A stretch of 64,000 bases of DNA. It comes from Eutrigla gurnardus (taxonomy: Eukaryota > Chordata > Actinopteri > Perciformes > Triglidae). The translations under genes and the position numbers were made by a program. The notes beneath the pieces are model-generated. The model saw nothing but the letters and a program-made list of their open reading frames with translations. It was not told the DNA's origin and made no database searches. The stretch is from NCBI GenBank assembly GCA_963514095.1, contig OY741264.1, forward strand, positions 31,155,598 to 31,219,597, in the 5' to 3' direction. Numbering within the stretch: position 1 is the stretch's first letter; every line of letters begins with the position of its first letter. Of this stretch, positions 13,102 through 25,440 are shown one piece after another.

Positions 13102-16100
13102 GTGTTAAATGACCTTTCCGCTAGCAGCAGCCTCAGGCCACACTTCCTCTCCCTTACAGTCCTATCACACTTCTACCGTTCACACTCATTAGCCGCGCCA
13201 TAAAGGGGAAGGGGGGGGAGTCATGTGGAAACGCTAATGAATTTGTCCTGTGTCTGAAAAGAAAGAAGAAGAAAGAAAAAGAACGTCATGTTTCTGCTCA
13301 GATAAAAGACGAAGCACTGCAGGGGAAGCGCCGAAACAGCCGCTCTGTGAGCCCTCCAGCATGTCATCAACTTGAAATCTAAGCATTGCTCTTTTCATCA
13401 CAATATAACAGGAGATCATAATCTGTCAGAGGGAGCAGAGCTGCAGCGTAAGATGTTTTACTTGACTGCACAACATGGAGATGAGTTTTATAGCCTATAC
13501 ATACAGCCGGGCAGAGAGACACGATGATGGAGACTGATGCCGCCAATTTTTTTTCCTATACCATTTACATGCCGTCGTGTCTATGAGCTCCACTTCCAGC
13601 AACAAGAGCATTATAATCCCAGACAGCAACATAGATGTCCACACACATTGTCTTTAGAAACTGATTTTATGGTATTTGAGTTTGTGAATGATCATCCTGT
13701 AATCTTTAACACAGATTTAAGATTAAAAGAAGTATATGATGCATTCTGTTCCTGGCCTCAACTCTTTTGTCTCCACTATCTTCTGATCTTGTGGGATCTT
13801 AAGTCTCATCAGCTTACACAACAGCTGCTCATTTATACAATACAGCCATACATGTAGATACTTGAAATATCTCAGCCTACTGTCATTCCACGGTCAGTCT
13901 GAGTGGATTTCTGCCGTATTCAACTGTGTAAAGTGCTTTGCCCTCAGGCTGAAAATAACATGAATTATCATTGTGATCAAGTTTCTTTTATAAAAAAGTT
14001 TGAAAAATAAAGAAATAATTTGAATTTACTAAAGTCCAAGGTGACATTCTAATATCCTACGAATGAAGCAACGCAAACGAGTCATTTTTATTTATTAGCT
14101 CAATTTTAAATAACTTGCATGACGCTGTGACTCGAAAGCCTATCAGCGTTGAGATTCTCGTCCTGTCGTCACTGAATCAGAAATAGAGACAAATCCTCAT
14201 AGTAGTACAGCGAGGTACGTGTTAAAGTGTTGATGGAACAGCTAAAGTGTTAGCATAGCCTGCCTCCGATCGATCCGAGCTCCATTCGGAAAGCAAGCAT
14301 TTTAAAAGCTATTAGCTTATCGTCTTGCGGGCAAAACGAACAATCATGACTGAGAGAATCATTTAACTGAATATTGCGTAAGACAAATAGAATTTTTTTT
14401 AATTAAATGATTATTCACTTCGAAATCGTATTATTATTGTTCTGTTAATTGACAAAACAATACTTTCAGCTCCACTTCACTGCTTCATTTTATTGTTAAT
14501 TAAATTGTATCCCTTTATGAAAAAAATATCTTCAAGGCTGAACGTGAGCACAGCTTTCATACGAGTATTTGACTCATTCTTCCTGATGAAATGAATCATT
14601 TGAATGCCACCTGCATGACTCGATTCCCCAATCTCTCTGCAACACCACATTCAGCACTGCTACTGGAGAAGCTGTCGTTCCATGATTTCCAGGTGAAAAT
14701 ATGAGGACTTGGCAGCATGAGCCCTGCCTCCTGAAAATAAAGTAGGCTGTACTGTATTTCAAGCCATATTATGCCACCGCCTGGCTGTCAGGAATGCGGA
14801 GATGTCTTCGGTTACTTTGGTCCTGTCCTCGTCCCTGTCAGGGGTTTCATCTCATACGGAGTACATCATACCATTTCATGGCACTCTGGGAAACTGACGT
14901 GGACTCAGAGAAGCAGAAGCACGTTCAGCGCAGAGAGATTCTCAGATGTAGGTACAGTCGTATGATGTTGTCATATCATATTTAGCTGCTGAAAAGCACA
15001 ACCCAGCTAACGGTAGTCAGATTAGTGTCTGTAGAGAAGGAACTGCCATGGCCATTATTAATGAAAGAAGAAATAGTTTCCCAAAAGCATGGTTTCTTCG
15101 AGTGGAATCATGCATGTCAGTGATGAGCATTTAGTTATTAAATGTTGTCTGACATTTTTCTTTGTGGTTTAACAAAATCAGTAACTTTACAATCATGAGT
15201 TTTCTTCACTCTTTTGAAAATATGTTAAGTCAATTATTGGATTCATGTACCACTAAAGTATTCTTCAAACAGAATTTTAGATATGGAGATTAGGCAAGAC
15301 GTGGACCTCAAAAACAGTTTCAGCCTCAAGTAAACACGCTGTCTCCGAAAAGAGGATGCAAAAACACAAGTTTCCATTACGTGTAACAATCTCATTTCTG
15401 GGGGCTTAAAGTAAGAGGACATGATGTGTTTACACGCCATAGCAAAGGGAGCTCAATCAATCCGTCAGCAAAGCATGCACAGATCACTGATGCATGTCTA
15501 CAACTGTAATTACCGTCATAACGGCGGTTATCAATTCCCAATCAACCAATTTGTTTAATTTAAACCTTTCAGACACAGACAGTAGGCAACAAAGCATACC
15601 ACAAGGCTGCTGGCCAGCTGAGACAACCCACCTCTGTTTTTCATTCATTCATTCTCACCAGAAATATTCATTTCATGACAAAATATGTCATAATGTTCCA
15701 AAAACAACACTTCCAAAGAGTTATTCAGGTGTTTGCGTTTTGTTTTGTTTTGTTTTGAGCACTCATTATCCCATTATTTAATTCATGGTCACTCTTTCTT
15801 TATTTTAAATATTACATTTTTGTTTTGCTGAGCACCGATTGCAGTCATTATTAGTATGCATACAAATGAACATCAGAATTTATAATGCCGTTTCCGACAT
15901 TCACAACCAACTTCCTGGGGAAAACTCTTGACTACAAGCATACGTTGGCATTAGATCAGACAGACAAGTCGCAGAACGGATTTGTGCGGGTACAAAATAA
16001 GCAGAGTGATATTTGGCATCGAGTCCGACGCCGTCACTACCCACAAGCCAACACCAAACTCAGCTGCACGGCAATCAGCAACTGAGAAGTGCCGATAATA

Positions 16101-17156
16101 AACAAACGTGTCCAACCGTCGCCGGGAATATATACTATCAAGTGAGATGGATAAATCTCACAGCCTGATATATGCAGCAAGCTGAAACACACCAGCTCTG
16201 TGGCGGATAATTATTCACTTGAACATATCAAAAAAAAAATCACAAGTTGTGGCTTAGAGCAGACAGCCTCTTCATATGAAATGTTATGGTGTGTTGATAA
16301 GCAGCAGATGACCATCAGTACATGGATATAAGCTTCAGGGTGACAAAGGGTGCAGCTGTGCAAAGAGCGGGCGCTCGGCGGTGTAGATGTAATTACGATA
16401 GGAAGAACAGTAAAGCAAGGTGTCACATAAAAGCATTGCTTTGAGTCGAAAACATTTCCTCTGAAGCGGGGGAGTCAAGCGTGCGGCCTGAGGGCCGGCC
16501 CGTCAAAGGGACCTTCACTGGTCACACACAAATGTTTCAATACATTCGCACTGCTTCTTTCCCCCATTTGTCTACTGGGGGTCGAGCTAAGAGTAGCAGG
16601 GCCCCATGCTGGATATTACAGATCCTGTATGCTCACAGCAGGTACAATACACATCACGACACACCGCTGTAATTGGGAGAAAAGTGGTCACAGTGCAGGC
16701 TTCCAATAACAAAAATCCTATTTCCTCACAGACGGTAACGGGAAGCCAGCATGATTGCTGCATTCACATCTCTTTTCGGTGCCCAGGCAATATAACGTTC
16801 AACGCCGCTTTCACACTCATTGTGGCTCGATCACGTCTCAGGCTGTGGTCATCGTCTGTTTTGCTAATGGTTTGGTTATTATGTGTAAAGGTTTTCAGGA
16901 TATAGGCTAATTGTACTAATTCACATTAAAATAGAGGGGGTGGGGGGGATTAGGTATTGTATTTTAAAGGTAATTAGTCAATTATTTTACTTGTATGTGG
17001 CCACAAAATGAGTTTGCACCCCTCCTGAAAGCTGGATAGGATGCATGTGGAGAAAAATGTGAATAGCTTTCTAGTGTGTGTTTGTGACATAAGATAACAA
17101 TCATGTTTATAATGACTTACCACAACATGACTAAACTCAATGAAAGCCTCCATGGG

Positions 17157-17157
<1 letters not shown>
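13102..17157. other. non-coding sequence, nothing recognised
   Basis: No gene or transposon end recognised. A strong polypyrimidine tract plus AG occurs on the - strand near 13250 (tctttcttcttctttcttttc) without a convincing exon behind it. Confidence 0.55.

Positions 17158-17195
<38 letters not shown>
17158..17195. repeat. (AC)n microsatellite
   Basis: 38 bases of AC dinucleotides. Confidence 0.95.
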
Positions 17196-17197
<2 letters not shown>

Positions 17198-17349
17198 CAA
17201 TTACTGTCACTGCAGAGCTAGCTTAACAGCAGCTTAATTACCTGCCAGCATTAGCATTGTAAGACCGCATTTAAACAGTAGTAGTAGCATCAGCAGCGCC
17301 ACAAGTAGACGCACACACATACAGTATAAACAGACAACAATATACCGCA

Positions 17350-17790
17350 CATGTACGCAAAAGTCACTAAATGGCCTCCTTACCTTGGCGTAGTGACGCA
17401 GGGACAGCTCCACACTTCAGCTGAAGTCTCTTGGGGAAAGTCAACGTCAAAGTTTTGGTGTCTTGAAATCGTCTTTGACGCCGTCGAAGTAAACAGAAGC
17501 TCAGTGTTGTTGTTTTCGAGTGTACCGTTTCCTCGCCGGGGGGGAAAAAAAAACAACAAACACATCAAACCTCCATGCTGAAGCTAGTGGTTAGCTCGTC
17601 GGGGGGGCGAACTATCTCCGAGCCGCAGGTGTTCTTCTGTCCCGGTTTGAGGCTGACCTTTGCGGCCGCAGCGACTCGCCGCAGTCCGGTGAAAGTGAAA
17701 GGTAGTATGGAGAAAACCCACGACTCGAGCCTAGGTTCGACTGTTACTTCCTGTCTTAGACTGCCTTCGAAATTGTGACCCATGTGCTAA
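17350..17790. promoter_or_regulatory. CpG-rich block, possible promoter / first exon of an unrecognised gene
   Basis: About 440 bases stand out by CpG density (ctcgtcggggggg, gcggccgcagcgactcgccg near 17663, and gacgccgtcgaag) in AT-rich surroundings. ETS-type sites (cttcctg) lie at about 17747. On the - strand a consensus donor follows CTACGCCAAG at 17384 (gtaagg). On the + strand GTGAAAG followed by gtagta is a weaker donor at about 17702. Short open frames exist on both strands, none recognised. A housekeeping-type promoter of a - strand gene is the simplest reading. Confidence 0.4.
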
Positions 17791-20700
17791 ATATTCAATT
17801 AAATTTCAATTCATGTTATTGGCATGACATTTTGAAATGTGTTGACAAAGCACAATAACATTGCATTCATCTGACACAACATTAATACTGTACAGCAATA
17901 TATGACAGAATAATATAGATAATTAAATCAAAATGTTTACAAATAATATAAGCAGGGGAGATGGTGGTGGTCATCATCAGAATATGTACATTGTACAAGT
18001 ATATTCTAAAGGCAGGAATAGACATTCCCAGCACGTTCTCCCAGCAATAACAGGTTTTGTTTTTTTTGTTTTTTTAATTCATGTTTTTACAGATATTCAC
18101 TAGCCGTACTGTCATTCAGCACTTGTGTGAATGAACAGTAATGTGTATCCTTTCGGAGACACTTTACTGTAATTACCATGTCACTTCCTGAGAGCGTCCT
18201 TGTCATTTGGAGATACATAACCATGGTAACCCATGTGAGCAAATGATGAGCTGTGCGGTTTTGTTGCCTAACAACCTGGAGAGGAAAATAAAATACTAAG
18301 AAGAAGACACTGTTTGCAGTATTTCACATGCCTATTGATGAACCTCAAACATGTTTTCTTGTTTTCTTCTTTAAGTAAGACACTCTGTACAGTAAAGTGG
18401 TCCTATATGGACGGATGCTCACATTTCCTCTGAGGAGCTTTTCAGCTCCTTCACGGTCTCTTTGGTCTCTTTGAGCCTCTCTGATTAATGTCCTTGCATG
18501 GTTCGGGAGAGTATCGGTCCACGCTTGCCAGGTTTGTCATGGTGCCCTATTCTTTCCATTTTGTAAGAACGGATGAATGGTTCTGACACTTACATTGGAC
18601 ACAGGTCGATTTTTTATTTAGCCTAACTGATTATGTGACTTATGGAGGTAATTGGTATTGCACCATATCTTATTTGGGGGATTTGGTTGGCAAAGGGGTT
18701 GAATAGTATGACTATTTTGTATTGTTTCCTGCTATGAACTTTGTGTGATAATGCTCTTTTTTTAACACTTTTATTGCAGTGCTTTTATATCAAGTCACAA
18801 GCTATTACAAGTTTTCCCTGAGTGCACCCCAAATTTGTATAATTGAACAACAATTGAAAAGAAACAAACATTTGAAAAATAAAAATGAATCAAACAAAAC
18901 AATAAGACAAAAATGAAAAAAATGCGGCATAATGTTCAATGATTTGCATGCTGAAATATTTCACCATAAACTATATGCAATTCATTGAAGGTTTCGGACA
19001 TATTTAAAAAATCTCCTGTACATTTATAATTACTTACATTACAGAAAAAATTAAGAAAAAAAATAAAGTTCCAGTCTTTTGTAAGCACATCTAAATTAAT
19101 TTTAATATTTTTTTACTTGTCTTCTGTATTTTCAGACCCAATGCATATTTTTGAGGAGCACAAAATCTTACTTTATTCAAATGAAATATCTTTATCTGAC
19201 TCCACCATTCGTAAGACACTTTGAAACAATGCTTGTCTGTCTCCTACATTGTTAGAAGAGGAATTCTGTGGATTTCTAGACAACAGACAGGGAAACATGA
19301 GAAATAATTTTTAAAAAGCCCTGAAAGAACAAGGAAGACGACTTTAATGGTAAAAGGCAGGGCTAAACCATTTCATTGATTACATCTGTACTTTTGATTT
19401 GTTACTGTGCTAATCCACGGACAAAAATGAGAACACATTAGAGTAAAATGAGTACAAAACCCGCAGGAAGACTCTTCTTCTCGGGAAGGCTTGTTTTATC
19501 ACATCAGGCAGTCGTGGCGACGACAGAATGAATGAAAATGATGAGCCTTTACCCAAACAAAATTGAGCACACATTTAAATTCACATTGACTGACCTTTGC
19601 AACTCTAAGGCAAGTCACTTCCAAAAGGAAGCTGTGAATAGTTTTTTAAATAGCCAGTGACTTGCTGACAAAAGAATGAGTGCCTTTTATCCTCACAAAA
19701 TCCTCCACAGTGGGTTATGTAAATGTTAACTCGCGACCCTTCATTGTGTGGACATAATGTCGTATTTTTTTAAGGGCACTATGAGTCTGGAAATAGGGGG
19801 CATCTTATATAGTCAGTGGTGCAGTGTAGTTTCAAATCCACCTCACAGGACTTTGGGCTATATAGGAGCTGGTTAAGCACTTTTATCACAAGCATAACAT
19901 AATTTCATATATGTTCTAAAGAGCCAGAGGGAGAGGCCGTGGAGGATATAAATAATTAATAATGTGAATATGTAGTATATGAAAGTACATGCACTAAATC
20001 AGCATTATTTTACAACATTTATGTTATATGTCTTGGTTATATTTTAAATTAAGAATTTTCTTACAACATTTTGTTATCTTTGACATCCCTCAAACATATT
20101 TTGCAGAATAACGGACAAAAAACGTAATCCTGCAGATGTCACCCAGCTTCGGGATTGTCGAGCACTTCATAAACGTCTTCAGGATGCAAACCCCCCTCTC
20201 ATTCTATATTTTTATATTATTAAATCCAGAGCCCAAATTGTTGAAATTATGAGATACAATTGACATAAGATTGTCTGTGTATTTTGAATAGTAAATTATA
20301 GGTGGACTACTTGGTACTTGTATTATTTACAACAGGAGGTCAAAGGACATATTGGACATATGTTCAAATCTGTACACTGATATGAAAAATAAGGCAAAAT
20401 TGTAGCAAATGCTTCTGACCACGTCAATCATTTAATTTCATGTAAATAGCGTGCAAACCATTTGATTTAGCTTGAAATCGGATTCAGCTCGCCTCGCTTA
20501 GTACGGAAACAAAGTAAAACGTTAACATTGTAGCATAAGTACGTAAATGACGTAACTTCGAAATAACCCCAAAACAAGTTGGGACACTAACAGCGGTCTC
20601 CTGGGTGAAAGTCCTGTGCTTGAACGACCCATACATTTTTGGGGGGTCTTCATCACACCCCCGAAGCATTTTCTCCGAGCGTCCAATAATGACACGGCCG

Positions 20701-23700
20701 GGTTTACATTGGATTTACTCGAAAGGCTGGTGCGACTCCTACAGATGCTAACGTATATCTTGTGGGTTATCGTTACCGGAGCGTATACCTTTAAGGAATG
20801 AGAATGGGTCGGCTGATTCTCAGACTCGACTGAACCTTCATAGTAATGTTTCCCCTTTTGCTTATCCCCACATGCCACGAGCTGGTTTGAATAAGTAAAG
20901 ATACACAAACTTACTTTCAAAATATAAATATATAAATTCTCCGACATCCATTAAAACAAAGTAAATTCATCTGTATCCCATCCCCAACCCACAAACACAC
21001 ACACAACACCACCTTTTTATTCCATTGTATCACAGACTCAAAATCCTGTTGGAGCATTGTTGCCTTTAAGCCTTCGGGCCATTGAACATTTGGATTCCCA
21101 GACGGTTGAAAAGATTCAGGACAGTTACAAGCAGCATCTCAGAATATCATAGACTTGATCCGATTAGTTTGGAATAAAAAGCATCTCTATGAAAAATCAA
21201 TGAATCACAAAGTCAGTCTCTTGTTCTGTTACAGCCACAATGGCTTTTCCTGTTTCATCTTTTCTTCAGTCTTTTCAGATACATTTCCACATCCTCCGAT
21301 GTATCACCCAGCATTTGTTTCTCCGCCTGCCATGTTCCTGACCCCGGGGTGTTTCACCTTGCCTGCTCCGGTTTTTTGTTTTTCCTTCCCTGACTGATTA
21401 CCTGTTGCCTCTTTGTTTTGAACTCATACCAAGCAAACAACTGATTCCTTTCAACTGCTCCGCTCTGCCTCCGAGTTCCTGCTTGCGAGTCCAACATCTC
21501 CGCGTTCGGAGCTGTTACGGTCGCTGCCTTTTTTCTCCCCGTAGCTATCTCATACAAACAATCGCTGCGCTTGCCTTTTCCCTGTCTTCTCTCTTTAAAA
21601 AAAGTTCATTTTTTGGTGAGTGTTCTATTTTACACTATTCATTATACATCACTCCCTCGTTTCTTTGTTGTCATCTTCTTCTCTCTCGTCTGGCTCTCAC
21701 TTATTTCTTACCGCAGTTTTGCTCATTTCCCGTCCCGGTCAGGACAATGCTGTGTGATGTCAGAATAGGAAGAGACTGCTTCTGCCCCATAGCACAAGAC
21801 AAGACACACACAAAACTTACACAATGCACATCTCGCAGTGCTGAGGATGTTGTCTTGGCTTCCTCAAGGCGGAGGCCCAGAGTCTTACAAATTTCTCTGC
21901 CAAGTAATTGGGGCATTGTTTTTCCCAAACATTTTCAGTCCAGTGAAATGAAAGCTGGCATATATTGCATCTCTTACATCTAGATAATAATGATGCGATA
22001 TCCTCGCTGACCTCAGTGATCTGGACAAGGAAACTCAAGTGGAAGCACAGGAACAAATGGATTACCAGACCAAGCTCATCATATCCCCTCTCAATGGACT
22101 CTGCAGGCCAAACAAAGAAAAAAACTCGTTTCACTCACAGCTTTTTTTCTTTTCTTCTGCTTCTTTGACCAAAACCAAGACGTGCATTATGCTCGTATTA
22201 AAACGGTAATTTGATATTATTACATAACGCCAAGCTGATGCAACTGCTTCTCAACTCAAGTTGATCAAAGAGCAACTTTAACACCAACTAAATCATTTTC
22301 CGGACCTCCAGTAGTTCAAAGGGACACTCCAAATCCAAAAATACAATTATAATTTTATTTCTTACCAGTTGTGCTATTAGTGAATCTAGATTGTTTGATT
22401 ATATGGCTGAAAGAAAGTAGTTCCTCCATGAAACTGCTCACAACAAGGCTTGTGGATTATCTTTGTTCATTCTTTTAGTGCCTCTAAAGGCTCCAACACT
22501 GGGCAATGTACACAAAACAATAAAGATTGATATAGGTAGGAGGACTAATCTGTATTTTGGAGTGAACTGCCCTTTTAAGTTCTCACCTTGCTGCAGTGAT
22601 TTCGACATGTCTTGTTCATTTTGTCCCAGGTGTAACACACTTTAGAGCTTCTAAGGTGGATATTTACCCACGCTAGCCCCCACAGCGTCAGGGATAGCAA
22701 TGTTTAGCATCCATCTCTTGATCATTCGGTCCAGGACCTTCATCCGGAGTGATATACTTCCTCTACTATTTCCATGAAATGTGATACAGGCAGAGGATGT
22801 GCATTCATCATTTAGCTGAAGCACAAAAAATGCACAACTATACTGCATCCATCAAGTGTAATACATCACTGTAAACATCACGAATGCAGCCCTTCACTCG
22901 AGCTGAGAGGCTCAACTGTGTCGAGTGTGAATCCAAAACCCTCTCTGCTGAACAGTGAGGCGATACTGTCACCGCCTGGATGATGTCACGCAGAGTCTGA
23001 CACCTTTTCTCTCCCCCCCCCCGAACATGAATAATGCTGCATAGTGTCATGCAATGTTTCGCATGCTTCCTGCAGCTTCACACACACTGGCCAACACACA
23101 CTGACGGGCTAATTCAGATGCAGATGGCTCCATCATCCTGGAAAAACAGGCAACAATGAGATTAGTCGTGTCCTTTCAAAGACACAGACTAATGGTTTTA
23201 TGTTATTTTGATCTGATTAATCTGGACTTCTCTGCACTAAGTAGGTAATGCAACCCTGGTCATTTTACTGATAATAACTGCTTGTTAGGTTTAGAATTGA
23301 TTTTAATATTTGACTGAGCACTCTTACTGCTGGAAGCGATGTGGCTCTTATATCTTCCATACAGTTCCTTTCCCTTTTATTCTCTACTTCAGAACACGCG
23401 CTTGCAGCACTGCCTCAATTCCCCCGACTGTGTTCTTTAATTGGCTGTAGCACATTGCTGATCAGAATGCTTCTTCTGCTCGTTAACTTGGTAAACACAA
23501 TAGACACAGATTTAATACATGGCACTAGTGAGGTGGACGGAGGTTTAGAGCTGCACGACCAGAATGAAAGCGGGGATCACTTTCCCCTTCAGATTGAATA
23601 TCTACACTAGAAACATAATATTCTATTATGTCAACTCATAGCTAAGTGCTTCCATATAGCACGTTGTATTCCCCCCCCCCCCCCTAGGTTTTCTTATACA

Positions 23701-24822
23701 ATATTTCTATGGGATTCCGATGTATTTCTGAACACAAGGCCCAAGCTAAATATAGAACTTGTGTGAGAAAAAAAAGACAAAGCAATGACAGCTTTCTCTC
23801 CTGCAGCTGTGTGCTATCATCATTACCGCAGGGTGCCATTTTTACAACCGTCGATCAGTGACAACAGAAGAGGAAATTCTCGACCTCTATGGCTTGTTGA
23901 CCTACCTGAGCTGGAAGGGATCAGGACATCCATCCATTTATCTATCTATCTATAGATTTATTTATTTATTTTTTTCTGTGGAAACCACGTTCTGCAAGTC
24001 AGGACTGGAAGTTATAAGTGAATGTAGTTGTAGCTGCAGGGGAAATCTGGATTTTCACAATAAAAGCATCCTGCCGGTTCATCACTGGGAGGATGTAACA
24101 CAATGAACAAGTAACTTCATTTGACATTAATTTGTCTGAGAATCTCATGTAATGGAATGCTGTGCTAATGTATAAAGAAGAGAAACATTGATTACTTCCT
24201 CTTTTTACAATTATTGGAGTTTAAGAAACATGTCATCATATCTCCATCACTCCTGATTATTGTTCATGTTAAGATTTTTAATATTATACATATTAATACA
24301 TATGGTTGTAATCAATGTATACTTACGTGAAGCACTATGGCTCCACACTGTAGCATAGAGACTTCTTTAACATTTGACTTGTATATAGACATTTACTATT
24401 CTTCTATTTCATTTCTTTTTAATTTTCTTCTTAAATTTTCCTCTTCATATTTTCATAGCTTTTACTTCTATTTTTGCGGAAGTACGTTGTGAGAGATCAG
24501 AAACACATTCCATCTATATGAAACTGCTGATGCTGACATCATCTGTTACCTGCCATTCAGTTTTTGTCATAATGTCTATTTATAGACACATAGCCAGACT
24601 GGAATACCTGTGTGTGTGTGTTACTGCAAGTGGAAGTAAACAGCATATCCTCCATCTCACAGCACTTTATTTCATACTCTAGAGATTTGCCCTGAAGGGG
24701 CGTTCTGGCTGACACAGCGGCGTGAACCCAATGACAAACTGGCGCTCAGACTGAGAGTGTCCCTATAAGCTCCACTACAGTGCTCTACAGTGAGTATTTA
24801 CCAGGCGGCAACATCAGGTTCA
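17791..24822. other. non-coding sequence with probable decayed repeats
   Basis: AT-rich. The stretch 20480-20800 (tgacgtaacttcgaaataac, then gtctcctgggtgaaagtcct) resembles a dispersed fish repeat. The stretch 21290-21560 (T/C-rich, ccatgttcctgaccccgggg) resembles a transposon terminal region. Neither is assigned to a family. The 192-codon frame at 21405-21983 has no recognisable domains. Confidence 0.5.
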
Positions 24823-25440
24823 AGATATAAGTGCCTTATACTTGCATTCTCTATAGTGGCCATCAGGGGGCGACTATTCTCATTGCAAATGATTGCATGG
24901 AAGTCAATGAGAAAAAGGCCCTAATTCTCATTTGATTTATTATCTCAGTAAACATTGTAAACATGAGTTTATGGTCTCAATCTCTAGTTTCAAGTCTTCT
25001 TCAATCCAGCATGATGTTCATTTAGTACATTATGGTCCATTTAGAGTCCACCAGACCAGAACGCAGGGGATGCTTGAGGGGGCGGGGCTAACTTGTGATT
25101 GATGGGTTGCTACCGTTGCTACCAAATGCAATTAGCTACTCAAATTACTTTATCAATTAGTTGTAAATTTTCCTTGAATTATGAAGCTAACTTTGAGAAG
25201 ATCTTCACGCCAGATGGATCCAAAGGAACCCCAGTAGGGTTCCTGCCTCGGATGCCGTTCTGCCACTTGAGTTCGTCAGATCCGCCTGTCGCTCCTCCAC
25301 AGTCTAAATATGGTCACTTCTGTTCCCTGGAGGCAAAATTCCAGGATGGCGGAGGTCAAAATGCCAAACTCAAGGTTAAACAGCAGTCCACAAACCAACG
25401 GTTGAGTTCACGATGTTCATACGGCCAATACTTGTTTGTA
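24823..25440. repeat. dispersed fish repeat, copy 1
   Basis: The part 24823-25017 is clearly related to 40517-40695: shared tggccatcagggggcgac, then cctcagtaaacattgtaaac, atgagttta and gtcttcttcaat in the same order. The following part (ggtccatttagagtccacca, then gggcggggctaac and ggatggcggaggtcaaaatg) reads like the continuation of the same interspersed element. No coding capacity. Confidence 0.7.

Noticed and set aside
13234..13419. - strand exon candidate behind a strong polypyrimidine tract
   Set aside because: No convincing donor, and the sequence after the acceptor is short and C-rich.
21405..21983. 192-codon + strand frame
   Set aside because: T/C-rich, low-complexity start, no recognisable domain, overlapping a probable repeat.
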